The notes beneath the pieces are model-generated. The model had not been told where the DNA came from, did not search any database, and saw only the letters and a list, made by a program, of their open reading frames with translations. The translations under genes and the position numbers were made by a program. From assembly GCA_027493675.1 (NCBI GenBank), contig JAOSKI010000001.1, positions 62,001 to 126,000 on the forward strand: DNA of 64,000 nucleotides, given 5' to 3'. Below, piece after piece: positions 48,324 through 58,948 of the stretch (within the stretch, counting starts at the first letter, position 1; the number at the start of each line of letters is the position of its first letter). This DNA is from Microthrixaceae bacterium (GTDB taxonomy: Bacteria; Actinomycetota; Acidimicrobiia; Acidimicrobiales; Microtrichaceae).

Positions 48324-51300
48324 GGAGGACTCACCTCGAAATCGTCGAAGGCCACTCCCTGGGTCCCGCCTATGCCGTATGAGGACTCCGCGATGTTGGT
48401 CACCGTATCCACCGCGCTCGCAACCAACACGCCGTTCACGTAGCCGTTGATGGTGCCGTCCAGGAGTTGGCGGACCTCCAATCGATCGTCCACAGCCGCT
48501 GCCACGCTCTCGTGGATCTGCACCCCACCCGGGATGGGCTGCACGATTCCGTTCGCGTCGATCCGTTCGAGCCGGTAGGTGCTCGGCGCGACGCGCCCGA
48601 ACCTCAGATGAGACCCGTCGTGCGACAGCCGGAACACCAGCCACGCATCCATCGTCGAAGGCCCGACAGTCGCTGAGACGTCGGCCAGCTGTGAGCTCGT
48701 CTCCATCTCAGCCAGACCGAACCCGGGACTCTGCATCACTGCTCGACCACCGGTGGTTACCCAGTAGCCCAGAAGGTCGGAACCACGGATAGCGGGTACC
48801 GGAGGTGGCCGTCGACTGTTCGAGTGCTGTTCCCTCCGGATCGTCGAAGTGCTCAGCGGTCTCGATGCCCGAGGAGAGCACCTGGCTGATCGACAGGTCG
48901 TCGAATCGCACGTTCGGGCCGGCCGTGGCCAATCCGAACCGGAACTCGTGCATCTCATCGGTGTCGCCGCCATCAGGATGTGCACACCGTTGACTGACAG
49001 GAACCAGCTGTCGTCCGGCCGCAACACGAGGCGGATGACGTCTCCGTCCGATGCCTGCAGGTCCTGACGCACCGAGCTGAACTGGAGTTGGCTCCGGCGG
49101 CCGTTGCGGATCTTCTCCACACGGTAGTTGCCACCCTGATCGGGACCGACCCGGTAGTAGTTGTCCTCATCTCGTGCCCTGAAGACCACGAAGAACCCGT
49201 CTGCGGCGCCTTCGGTGACCTTCACCGAGAGCGTCCCGAACGTGAACCCAGGATCCACCACGGCCATCGACAGGTCGGTACCGGTTCCCGTCTTCGCCGC
49301 CTTGCCCCCACGGATACCCAAGGGCTCGCCGAGCATCTCCCAGGGTCTGCCCTGATCGGTCGAACCCAGAACGTCACGATCCGCTTCGTCGAAGTCGTCC
49401 GTGATGGACTCACCCGGTTGTGCCTCGCTACGCACGCTCAGCTTGAGGACCGCGTGATCGTCTGACACGTCGGTGTCGGGTTCCGCTGAGTGCACCGAGG
49501 CGGATACGGCTACGGTCCCAAGGGTCTGCGGTGCCACTGCAGTCAGCACCACCGTGACCTCTTCCTCAGGAGCAAGCGCACCGACGAGACACGAGTGCTC
49601 GGCCATGCCAGCAGTACAGGAGGTTCCGCCCGTGGCAAGGCCCACGCCACTGAACCCAGCGGGAACAGCGAACGCTACTTCGGTGCCGACGCTCGGCTCC
49701 GAACCCTGGTTTGCGACCGTGACCGACATGGTCACACCCTCACCGGGCGCGACCTCGGATTGCGCCGACTCCATCTCCACGACCAGATCGGCGCCAGGCT
49801 GAGCCTCCTCCACCACAAGATCGTCGAAGGAGACCGTCGGCGTCGAGGATCCAGCGGCAGCGAATCCGACATAGGTGCCCTGAGCGTTGAACGTATCGGT
49901 ACTCGACGCGATCAAGTCACCGTTCACGAAGCACGAGATGCCCTTCGAATAGCGGCACTCGAGACGATCGCCTGCCGCCGGAGTCCGGCTCTGGTGCCTG
50001 GTGACCTTCGGTGCACCGAGCGCCCACTGCTTGACCTGCTGCAACTCGTAGCCTCCGCCGTCGAAGCTCCCGAAGCGCCAGTAGTTACCGGCATCGCTCC
50101 TCGCGACACAAGCCAGAACTCCCCTGTCACCGTCGGCACCGTCAGGGCTGCATCGGCCTCGGTGACCCCCGAATCCAACACCGCCAAGGTGTAACCCGAC
50201 ACACTCGCCTTCGCGGTCTCACCCACAACACCCGCAGCACCAGACCACACTCCACGACTGACCAGTCAACGCAGACCCCAACACAGCCGAATCAGGCCGC
50301 GCGAACCCGTCAACCACCACACCCGAAGGATCCGGATCAGAGGTGACAGACACCGTCGCCGAATCAGTGTTGTTCGCCGAATCCACATCGACACCGTCAA
50401 AGGAAACCGACCCGGTGAACACCAACTGCGACACCCCCGACCGGAGCCACCCCCGTAACAGTCACCACCGCGGAACCCAACGGAGCCAGAACACCCAGGT
50501 CACAACTCACCTGCGCCCCGACAACACACGACCCCACCGAACTGGAAACCGAAACACCGCTCAACCCGCCAGGAACACCACCAGAGAACACAACACCGCC
50601 GGCACCCACATTGCCCTCGTTGAGAACAGTCGAGGTGAACGACACCGTCGACCCACCGACAACAGAACCAGCACTGGGAACCACATCAACACCCAGATCA
50701 ACACCAGGGTCAACCACCCCACCCTCGGTAACCAACAAATCATCGAAACGCGTAACCGGAGCAGACCCACTCGCACCCGTAGCAAACCCCCCACGCGTCG
50801 ACGACGCATTGAACGCATCAGAAGTAGACGCCACCAACGTGCCATTCACCGAACACGCAATCACCGAACCCACATCACAGGACAACTCGTCACCATCAGC
50901 AGGCAACACCGTCGCATGACGACTCACCACCGCCGACCCAAACCACCAACCCCGAATCTGCTGCAACTCATAAGACCCACCGGACTGACCGAACCGCCAA
51001 TAGTTCCCACTATCAGCCGCCCTCAACACCAACCACGACTCACCACCAACAACAGGCACCGACAACGACACCGAACCAGCCGACACCCCCGAATCCAACA
51101 CCGCCAAGGTGTAACCCGACACACTCGCCTTCGCGGTCTCACCCACAACACCCGCAGCACCAGACCACACACTCCACGACTGACCAGTCAACGCAGACCC
51201 CAACACAGCCGAATCAGGCCGCGCGAACCCGTCAACCACCACACCCGAAGGATCCGGATCAGAGGTGACAGACACCGTCGCCGAATCAGTGTTGTTCGCC

Positions 51301-53212
51301 GAATCCACATCGACACCGTCAAAGGAAACCGACCCGGTGAACACCAACTGCGACACCCCGACCGGAGCCACCCCCGTAACAGTCACCACCGCGGAACCCA
51401 ACGGAGCCAGAACACCCAGGTCACAACTCACCTGCGCCCCGACAACACACGACCCCACCGAACTGGAAACCGAAACACCGCTCAACCCGCCAGGAACACC
51501 ACCAGAGAACACAACACCGCCGGCACCCACATTGCCCTCGTTGAGAACAGTCGAGGTGAACGACACCGTCGACCCACCGACAACAGAACCAGCACTGGGA
51601 ACCGCATCAACACCCAGATCAACACCAGGGTCAACCACCCCCACCCTCGGTAACCAACAAATCATCGAAAGCGCGTAACCGGAGCAGACCCACTCGCACC
51701 CGTAGCAAACCCCTCACGCGTCGACGACGCATTGAACGCATCAGAAGTAGACGCCACCAACGTGCCATTCACCGAACACGCAATCACCGAACCCACATCA
51801 CAGGACAACTCGTCACCATCAGCAGGCAACACCGTCGCATGACGACTCACCACCGCCGACCCAAACCACCAACCCCGAATCTGCTGCAACTCATAAGACC
51901 CACCGGACTGACCGAACCGCCAATAGTTCCCACTATCAGCCGCCCTCAACACCAACCACGACTCACCACCAACAACAGGCACCGACAACGACACCGAACC
52001 AGCCGACACCCCGAATCCAACACCGCCAAGGTGTAACCCGACACACTCGCCTTCGCGGTCTCACCCCACAACACCCGCAGCACCAGACCACACACTCCAC
52101 GACTGACCAGTCAACGCAGACCCCAACACAGCCGAATCAGGCCGCGCGAACCCGTCAACCACCACACCCGAAGGATCCGGATCAGAGGTGACAGACACCG
52201 TCGCCGAATCAGTGTTGTTCGCCGAATCCACATCGACACCGTCAAAGGAAACCGACCCGGTGAACACCAACTGCGACACCCCGACCGGAGCCACCCCCGT
52301 AACAGTCACCACCGCGGAACCCAACGGAGCCAGAACACCCCAGGTCACAACTCACCTGCGCCCCGACAACACACGACCCCACCGAACTGGAAACCGAAAC
52401 ACCGCTCAACCCGCCAGGAACACCACCAGAGAACACAACACCGCCGGCACCCACATTGCCCTCGTTGAGAACAGTCGAGGTGAACGACACCGTCGACCCA
52501 CCGACAACAGAACCAGCACTGGGAACCACATCAACACCCAGATCAACACCAGGGTCAACCACCCCACCCTCGGTAACCAACAAATCATCGAAACGCGTAA
52601 CCGGAGCAGACCCACTCGCACCCGTAGCAAACCCCACACGCGTCGACGACGCATTGAACGCATCAGAAGTAGACGCCACCAACGTGCCATTCACCGAACA
52701 CGCAATCACCGAACCCACATCACAGGACAACTCGTCACCATCAGCAGGCAACACCGTCGCATGACGACTCACCACCGCCGACCCAAACCACCAACCCCGA
52801 ATCTGCTGCAACTCATAAGACCCACCGGACTGACCGAACCGCCAATAGTTCCCACTATCAGCCGCCCTCAACACCAACCACGACTCACCACCAACAACAG
52901 GCACCGACAACGACACCGAACCAGCCGACACCCCGAATCCAACACCGCCAAGGTGTAACCCGACACACTCGCCTTCGCGGTCTCACCCACAACACCCGCA
53001 GCACCAGACCACACACTCCACGACTGACCAGTCAACGCAGACCCCAACACAGCCGAATCAGGCCGCGCGAACCCGTCAACCACCACACCCGAAGGATCCG
53101 CGACCGCAGGCGGGCCGACCGCGAGGGTTCCTGCGACGAGTGCCGCCGCCAACAGCAGCGCTGCCCGTCTCCGTCCACGGTACGCTCTTGGCGTCCCTGC
53201 CATCCGCTTCAT
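48320..53212 (-). CDS. Giant exported repeat protein (concanavalin-like + DUF11-type modules), frame-broken
   Basis: This protein of about 1630 residues begins at ATG 53212, preceded by GGGAGAG as ribosome binding site. It has a signal peptide (RRRAALLLAAALVAGTLAVG). Three near-identical 307-residue repeats follow (50334-53099), then a diverged fourth and two further modules. Each repeat consists of a sandwich-like domain (VVVDGFARPDSAVLGSAL, SWLVLRAADSGNYWRFGQSGG, SVIACSVNGTLVASTSDAFN, FDDLLV) and a DUF11/CARDB-type Ig-like domain (DLGVDVVPSAGSVVGGSTVSF, VSCDLGVLAPLGSAVVTVTGV). Later modules repeat the pattern with EEEVTVVLTAVAP and IRLVLRPDDSWFLSVNGVHI. No sorting signal or membrane tail is present. 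Indels near 52930, 52345, 52075, 52012, 51676, 51641, 50445, 50257 and 48990-48800 break frames. Likely a secreted or wall-associated polysaccharide-binding or adhesive protein. Confidence 0.8.
50334..51255 (-). repeat. Near-identical tandem repeat, copy 3
   Basis: Third copy, 922 bases between anchors at 51247 and 50325. A partial fourth copy continues to about 50160 before the sequence diverges. Confidence 0.88.
51256..52178 (-). repeat. Near-identical tandem repeat, copy 2
   Basis: Second copy, measured 923 bases between GAAGGATCCG anchors at 52170 and 51247. The two extra bases relative to copy 1 are single-base indels that break the frame. Confidence 0.88.
52179..53099 (-). repeat. Near-identical tandem repeat, copy 1
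   Basis: First of three copies of a 921-base (307-codon) unit, anchored by GAAGGATCCG at 53091 and 52170. The match to the next copy looks about 99 percent by eye. Confidence 0.88.
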
Positions 53213-53261
53213 GACACTCTCCCTCATGACATCGCTCCAGCCGAACTCGGCACCAGGGTCA

Positions 53262-54725
53262 CTACCCCTCGTCCGCCACCGGCGGTGAGTCGTTCACACT
53301 CGTCGCCGGATCCCCACGGGGAACGAGTCGCCACAGCGCTCCGACGCACCCCAGTACGACGAACATCAGCACTCGTGTCGTCGGGAAGCTGAGATAGTCA
53401 TACGCAGCGGACGTGGCGGCCACCACGGCCAGTGAGGCCATGAGCGCCTGGGCGAGGTCCCGGTCGACCTCGTTGTCGGTGCGACCGCGCACTGAAGCTG
53501 CCGTCACCATCCCACCGACGATCAAAGTCAATAGAGCCAACAGCCCGACGACACCCGTCTCGACGAGACTCAGCAGATACTGGTTGTCAAGGAAGTCGTA
53601 GCGTGTCGGAATGAACGTCGAGAACCCGCGCCCCAGCATCGGGCTCTCGCCTACGAACCGGGACACGAACTCGTAGTCGCTCTCGCGTGAGTTGATGCTG
53701 GGGTCGGTCGGGGCGTCCACGAACAGGGCCCTGATCGTCCCCAGGAGCCCCGGAATGAACAGGCGAACCGCCACCAGATATCCAGCGGCTCCCAGCAGGA
53801 AGCGGCGGCGCACCTTGCGAGGCCATGCCGGCACGAGGACGATTGCCGCCGCGACAACCCCAGGCACCGCGGTGCGCGACACCGACATGGGCAGAGCCAG
53901 ACCCATCACCGCCACCGCGAGGAACCAGCGGCGCGAGTGATGCATGGCCAGGTGAAGCGCCGGCGGGATGCACAGACACATCACCACGCCGAACTCGATC
54001 GGATGCAGCGTCGTACCGGCGACACGTCGGAAGATCGACCGCTCCGTGACCGACAGCGCTCCCCCGACACGCTCGAAGCCGGGGAGCCTGACATCCGCCG
54101 CCAGGTCCACGCCGGTCGTGAACTGCAGGATGCCGACCAACGCGACGATCGACCCGGCAAGGACCACCACACGGATGATCGCGTCCAAGCGCTCCCGTGT
54201 CGGCACCGTCTCCGCTATCAACAGCGCAATGCCGACCGCGGCTAGGACCGTGACGACACCGCGGTCAGCCGCTGAAGCCTCAAGCCCGTCCTTGGCTCGC
54301 ATCGACGCCACGGCGAAGCTCGCGAGGACCGAGGCGAGCCAGATACCAAGCAGTATGGGGATGGGCCGGTGCCCTTCGACGAGCGTCTCCGCCTCTCTCC
54401 GGGACCATGCCCACGAGACGAACCAGAGTCCACCCGCCGCAAGTCCGATGAGCGTCGTTGGCGTACCCAGGCTGCCGAGCTCGGGAATGGCCAACGGCGC
54501 GGGAACGACGGCCATCACCGTCAGGAGCAGCAGGATCATCAGCGTGGTGTCGTGATGGGAGCGCACAAGCCCTGCGCCGACGATCAGAAGCCCGAAGGCC
54601 GCAAGAAGCGCTTCCGTCGGCAAGAGGGCCGTAGCCATGACAGCCACGAGCATCATCGCTGCGGAGAGCAACACCAGCCGGACGGAAGCAGGTCCTGGAC
54701 CTGCTTCCGTGACGGATCGGGTCAC
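53262..54725 (-). CDS. O-antigen ligase/polymerase-like membrane protein
   Basis: This intact 487-residue protein has about 11-12 membrane segments (VRLVLLSAAMMLVAVMATALL, LLAAFGLLIVGAGLV, MILLLLTVMAVVPAPLAIP). The large loop contains LPGFERVGGALSVTERSIFRRVAGTTLHPIEFGVVMCLCIP and FVSRFVGESPMLGRGFSTFIPTRYDFLDNQYLLSLVETGVVGLLALL. The R..G...HP and GxGFxxF...DNxYL...E.G pattern is the WaaL/Wzy_C (O-antigen ligase-like) signature. It could polymerise or ligate repeat units. The ATG at 54725 overlaps the Wzz-type stop by four bases (ATGA), and the gene ends 49 bases before the repeat protein's start, so Wzz-ligase-repeat protein are likely co-transcribed. Confidence 0.88.
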   Translation of the reverse strand: MTRSVTEAGPGPASVRLVLLSAAMMLVAVMATALLPTEALLAAFGLLIVGAGLVRSHHDTTLMILLLLTVMAVVPAPLAIPELGSLGTPTTLIGLAAGGLWFVSWAWSRREAETLVEGHRPIPILLGIWLASVLASFAVASMRAKDGLEASAADRGVVTVLAAVGIALLIAETVPTRERLDAIIRVVVLAGSIVALVGILQFTTGVDLAADVRLPGFERVGGALSVTERSIFRRVAGTTLHPIEFGVVMCLCIPPALHLAMHHSRRWFLAVAVMGLALPMSVSRTAVPGVVAAAIVLVPAWPRKVRRRFLLGAAGYLVAVRLFIPGLLGTIRALFVDAPTDPSINSRESDYEFVSRFVGESPMLGRGFSTFIPTRYDFLDNQYLLSLVETGVVGLLALLTLIVGGMVTAASVRGRTDNEVDRDLAQALMASLAVVAATSAAYDYLSFPTTRVLMFVVLGCVGALWRLVPRGDPATSVNDSPPVADEG

Positions 54726-55480
54726 TTCCGACCGCCCGCATCGGGCGCCGCCCGCGGAAACGGTATTGCATCATCGGAACGCTCATTTCGCCACGGGTTT
54801 GGCGGCTCCGCGTCGGGATCATCGAGAGTCTCCGCTTCGTCGCTGGGCGACTCGGCGGGCTCTCGCCTTGGCCTGATGGTGTCCAACGCCACCGCAACGG
54901 CCACCGCCGCGAACGCACCGAGGAGCCCGATCGCGGCCATCGCTCGAATCTGGCTGCCAAGCAGTTCGGTGGCTTCGGAAGGGTCCGTGAGCAATTCGGC
55001 TCGCAGGCGCTTCTCAACCGGAGCACCTGCCGCCTCTTGACGTGAATCCAATTCGGATACGAGCCGGTCGACGATCAGGTCGTAGGTGTCGAGCGCTGCT
55101 TCGCCGTTGGATGCAAGCACCGAGATGTCCAGGATCGCTCCGTTCCCACCGGGATTGGGCGCGACGTCGTACTCCTCCACGGCGTCGTTGGCCATGATCC
55201 GCTCCTCGAACGGCGCGCTCTCCAACAACTCGATCAGTGCAGTCCCTGCTACTCCCTCGCCGCTGGCGCCGAATCGTGACCACGGGTTGACCGCGACCAC
55301 CTTCCCGGTGACCTTGTCACCTTCGGTGCTCGGCGACAGCAGGATGACGGTTCCGCTCGCCTCGTATTCAGGCGCGATGTTGGACGGGACCGAAGCCACG
55401 CCAATCCCCGTGAGGATGAGAACAGCGAGCACGACAGGCCAGAACCGCCTGATCGCAGCGAGGATCTTTCCGAAGTCCAT
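54722..55480 (-). CDS. Wzz/YveK-type polysaccharide chain-length protein
   Basis: This 252-residue inner-membrane protein starts at ATG 55480. MDFGKILAAIRRFWPVVLAVLILTGIGVASV is the cytoplasmic stub and first membrane span. The periplasmic part (PEYEASGTVILLSPSTEGDK and AALDTYDLIVDRLVSELDS) fits Wzz. The second span is AIGLLGAFAAVAVAVALDTIRPRRE, followed by an acidic tail rich in Pro/Glu/Asp. No kinase domain is attached, unlike the Wzc-like protein at 23.1-24.8 kb. It overlaps the methyltransferase gene upstream and the ligase gene downstream by four bases each, placing it inside an operon. There are no frame breaks. Confidence 0.87.
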   Translation of the reverse strand: MDFGKILAAIRRFWPVVLAVLILTGIGVASVPSNIAPEYEASGTVILLSPSTEGDKVTGKVVAVNPWSRFGASGEGVAGTALIELLESAPFEERIMANDAVEEYDVAPNPGGNGAILDISVLASNGEAALDTYDLIVDRLVSELDSRQEAAGAPVEKRLRAELLTDPSEATELLGSQIRAMAAIGLLGAFAAVAVAVALDTIRPRREPAESPSDEAETLDDPDAEPPNPWRNERSDDAIPFPRAAPDAGGRK

Positions 55481-56674
55481 CAGACGGCTACCACCTCTGG
55501 TCGGATGCCGAGCTCCTGGATCTCCGCGCGGATCTCGTCCAGGTAGACCGGATTCATGACTACCACGAGATCCGGGTCGTATGCGACCAGATGTTGCGGG
55601 GAGACGATCTCCTGGCCTGTACCTGCCATGAACATGCCGTGCTTGTGGGGGTTGATGTCCACGGCAAATCGAATCTCGTCGTGGATGTCCAACGCCGTCA
55701 GGAACGCCACCCCCTTTGAGCCGGCACCCCAGATGACGACGTTTCCGTCCGCTCGCACAACATCGGTCACCTTCGAGCTCCACCGGTCGAGGATCGCTCT
55801 GTAGGCGGTGTCGAACCCGGTGACGGCCTCACTGAGGACGGCCATGTCGTCTTCGATCTGAAACGGCGCGCCTTGCGCAGGGACCGTGGCAGACGGCCGC
55901 GCCTCCACGAGCAAGTACTGGTCGTCGTAGTCCAGAGCCACATCGAGGACGTCGAAGCCGCTCGACCGGAACAGCCTGGCGAGCGACCCGGCGCTGAAGT
56001 ACGAGCAGTGCTCGTAGTAGACGTCCCAGAAAGCCACTTCCTCGAGCACCCGGCGCACGTCCGGCAGCTCGAAGAGCACGATCGTGTCGGTGCGGTCGCC
56101 GATGCTCGATCGGATCATCCGCATGAAGTCACCGACCGGTGCGATGTGCTCGAGGGTGTGCCGGCACACGACGGCGTCTGCCTGCAGGTGTGCGTACGCC
56201 TCGGAGTAGAAGTCGGTGATCCACTCGATCTTCGCCGCCGCCGCGCCGGTGAGGCGTTCAGGATGAGCGCTCGGATCGATCCCGATCCCGCGGCCCACCC
56301 CCTGCCTCGCACATCATCTCCAGGAATTCGCCCTTGCCGCAACCCACCTCCAGGACGGTTCGGCCAGCAAGCGAGTGCTTCTCCACCCACCGCTTCGCCA
56401 GGTCCCTTGCGAAGTCGTTGAACCTCTCGGAGAAGCCTTGCGTCTCCTCATAGCGCGACGAGTACTCCGAGAGCTTCGCGCCGAACCGGGCATTCCATAT
56501 GAACCCACAGCCCAAGCAGAAACGAAGCGTCATGTCGCCTCGTGGGTAGCCTTCGGCCTCCCCACGATCCCTCAGCAGCAGGCAACTGTTCGTCGGAATC
56601 GCATCCTCGTCGTGGAAGGCAGTCGACTCGACCCCCCCACAGGCGGGACAGGCGATGCGCTCTTCAGACCTCAC
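55480..56674 (-). CDS. Zinc-motif C-methyltransferase-like protein, one frame break
   Basis: This protein of about 395 residues begins at GTG 56674. The N-terminal zinc module reads RIACPACGGVESTAFHDED and TLRFCLGCGFIWNARF (four Cys). The SAM domain shows TVLEVGCGKGEFLEMMCEAGG, after which one indel near 56290 leads to GRGIGIDPSAHPERL, ADAVVCRHTLEHIAPVGDF and VYYEHCSYFSAGSLARLFRSSGFDVL. The C-terminal module is DGNVVIWGAGSKGVAFLTAL and VDINPHKHGMFMAGTGQEIVSP. Architecture matches NDP-hexose C-methyltransferases (Methyltransf_13/11/14 order). Its start overlaps the stop of the next methyltransferase upstream by four bases (GTGA). It is very similar to the protein at 38849-40031. Confidence 0.87.
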
Positions 56675-57901
56675 AGGACCTCCGGTCGTGGAATGGGCAC
56701 GATGAACCGTCCGCCTCGCTGGCGGTACTCCTCCTGCTGAGCGAGGATCTCGTCCTTGAAGTTCCATGCGAGCAACAGCAGGTAGTCCGGCTGCTCTTCG
56801 AGCAGGGCCGAAGGATCACGGATCGGAATGTGGACACCTGGCATCAGGAGCCCCTGCTTGTGGACGTTGCGGTCAACCACGAAATCGACCAGTTCAGTGC
56901 CGATCCCCACGTAGTTGAGCAGCGTGCTTCCCCTTGGCCGCAGCGCCATAGGCGGCAATCGTCGCCCCCTCTGAGCGGAGCGCCCGCAACTGGCCGACCA
57001 GCTCTCGCTTGATCTCCCGCACGCGCTCTGCGAACGCCGCGTAGTACCCGAAGGTGTCCAGGCCGTCGCTGCGCTCTGCCTCCAGGAAGGACGCTGCGAC
57101 ATCCGAGACGTCCTCGGACGGCCCGATGTGCCAGCGCAAGGTCCCTCCGTGGAGGTTCGGGAAGTACTCCACATGGTTCAGGTACATGCCGTGGCGCCGC
57201 ACGAGCGCGTCGACGGCAGTGCACGAGTAGTAGCAGAAGTGCTCGTGGTAGATCGTGTCGAACTCACAGTGCCGGATCAGGTCGCGCACATAGGGGTTCT
57301 CCACGGTGATGACGCCATCGTCCGACACGAGGACGGACATGCCCTCGACGAACCCGTTCAGATCCGGCACATGCGCCATCACGTTGTTGGCGATGATCAC
57401 GTCGGCCGGACCGGACTCCTGTCGCATACGTCGTGCAAGCTCAGGATCGAAGAACTCCCGGATCGTCGGAATCCCTGCACGCTCGGCTGCCTCGGCCTGG
57501 TCGGGCGCGGGATCCACTCCCTGTACGGGTATTCCCTTCTCCGCGAAGTTGCGCAGCAGGTACCCGTCGTTGCTGGCCAGTTCGACCACGAGGCTGTCGG
57601 CTCCCAGACCACGCTCGGTGATAAGACCCAGCGCATGCTCCCGCGAGTGTCTCAGGAGCTCATCGGAGAACGACGAGAAGTAGAGGTAGTTGTCCACGAA
57701 CAGCTGTTCCGGCGGTACCTCCTCCAGGATCTGGACCAGGGAACACGTAGCGCAAAAGGCCACATCGAGCGGGAAGCGGGCTTCCGGCAGGTGCGCTTCC
57801 TCCGGCCGAACCAGCGCGCCCGCAAGCGGCGTCTCGCCCAGCGACAGGAACGCCTTCAGCCCCGGCTCGCCACATGATCGACATGTCTGATCGTCAGCCA
57901 C
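56671..57901 (-). CDS. NDP-sugar C-methyltransferase-like protein, one frame break
   Basis: This 410-residue protein begins at GTG 57901. The zinc-binding N-terminus is [27 protein letters not shown] with a later [13 protein letters not shown], typical of TylC3-type C-3-methyltransferases (Methyltransf_13). The SAM domain shows [45 protein letters not shown] and [24 protein letters not shown], which includes the YHEH motif of this family. The C-terminal module reads [13 protein letters not shown] and, after one indel near 56930, [27 protein letters not shown]. It lies between an SDR gene upstream and the second methyltransferase downstream, in the same operon as the cytidylyltransferase. Probable substrate is a CDP-linked 4-keto sugar. 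Confidence 0.9.
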
Positions 57902-58945
57902 GATGCAGACCCCCGATCTCGGCGGAGCACCAACGCAGATCAGCGCCCAGGACGTCCTGTGACATCAACTGCTGAACCCGCTTGATCCGCTGGAACCGCG
58001 CCCCCGTGAGGGCCTCCAGATCGATGCCGTGCAACATGTAGGCCTCATAGAGCTGCTCGACTCCGCGTCGCACGGTCCATGTGGGTTCGTATCCAGGCAG
58101 GAACCGCTCGGCCTTGGAGCAGTCGACCCTGTAGTTGCGCTTGTCGGGTCCGGCGCCATCGGCAAACGCCAGAGCGGTGTCGGGGACCACGTCCGCGACG
58201 ATCTCCGCCACCTCACGCACACGGTAGTTCTCCTCGGTCCGTCCGATGTTGAACGCCTCGAGGTGAACCATCTCACGCGGGGCCTCCAGCGCAGCGACGA
58301 ACGCCCGCGAGATGTCCTCGATGTGGACGAGCGGCCGCCATGGCGAGCCGTCGCTCTTCATCAGGACCTCACCCAGCGTCACGGCGTAACCGACCAGGTT
58401 GTTGACAACCAGATCGCCCCTGAGACGGGCGGACACCCCGTACGCCGTGGCGTTGCGCAGGAAGGTGGGGCTGAAGCGATCATCGGCCAGCTCGGTGAGG
58501 GCTCGCTCCGCCATCACCTTGGATTCCCCATACGGGGTGACCGGAAGGAACTCTGCCGTCTCGTCGATCGGAGCATCGCCGTGAGCACCGTAGAGACTGC
58601 ATGACGAAGAGAACACGAAGCGGTGCACTCCCGCCGCCTTGGCGGCCTCGCCAACACGCACGGCACTCTCGTAGTTGATCTCGTAGGTCGTCTCGGGTCG
58701 GAGATCGCCCAAGGGGTCGTTGGAGATCCCTGCCAGGTGGGCGACGCCATCGAACCCGATCAGGTGCTCGGGCTCCACATCGCGAACGTCCATCCGCATC
58801 GCCGGGACGTCTGGTGCCTCCGGACCGAGCGTGCACCCTCGAAGAGGTAGTTGTCCAATCCAACCACGTCATGACCGGCGCGTTGCAGCATCGGCACCAG
58901 CGCACAGCCGATGTAGCCATTGTGTCCTGTTACGAGAATCCTCAC
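57894..58945 (-). CDS. NAD-dependent epimerase/dehydratase (extended SDR), one frame break
   Basis: This sugar-nucleotide-modifying enzyme of about 350 residues starts at ATG 58945. [24 protein letters not shown] is the TGxxGxxG coenzyme motif. One indel near 58825 leads to [25 protein letters not shown] and [14 protein letters not shown], then the catalytic [15 protein letters not shown] (YxxxK). [20 protein letters not shown] and [20 protein letters not shown] follow. This group resembles reductases/epimerases of the RfbJ/CDP-sugar clusters as well as generic UDP-sugar epimerases, so the exact reaction is open. Its stop overlaps the downstream methyltransferase start by 8 bases, and it directly follows the cytidylyltransferase gene. 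Confidence 0.88.
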
Positions 58946-58948
58946 CGG

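Noticed and set aside
50343-53000. Long plus-strand open frames rich in Arg/Thr/Pro
   Set aside because: They are the antisense of the near-identical repeats of the exported protein and have no domain, signal or start context of their own.
48320-53212. CRISPR or other short-spacer array
   Set aside because: The repeats are 921 bases long, coding and contiguous, with no short repeat-spacer pattern anywhere in the window.
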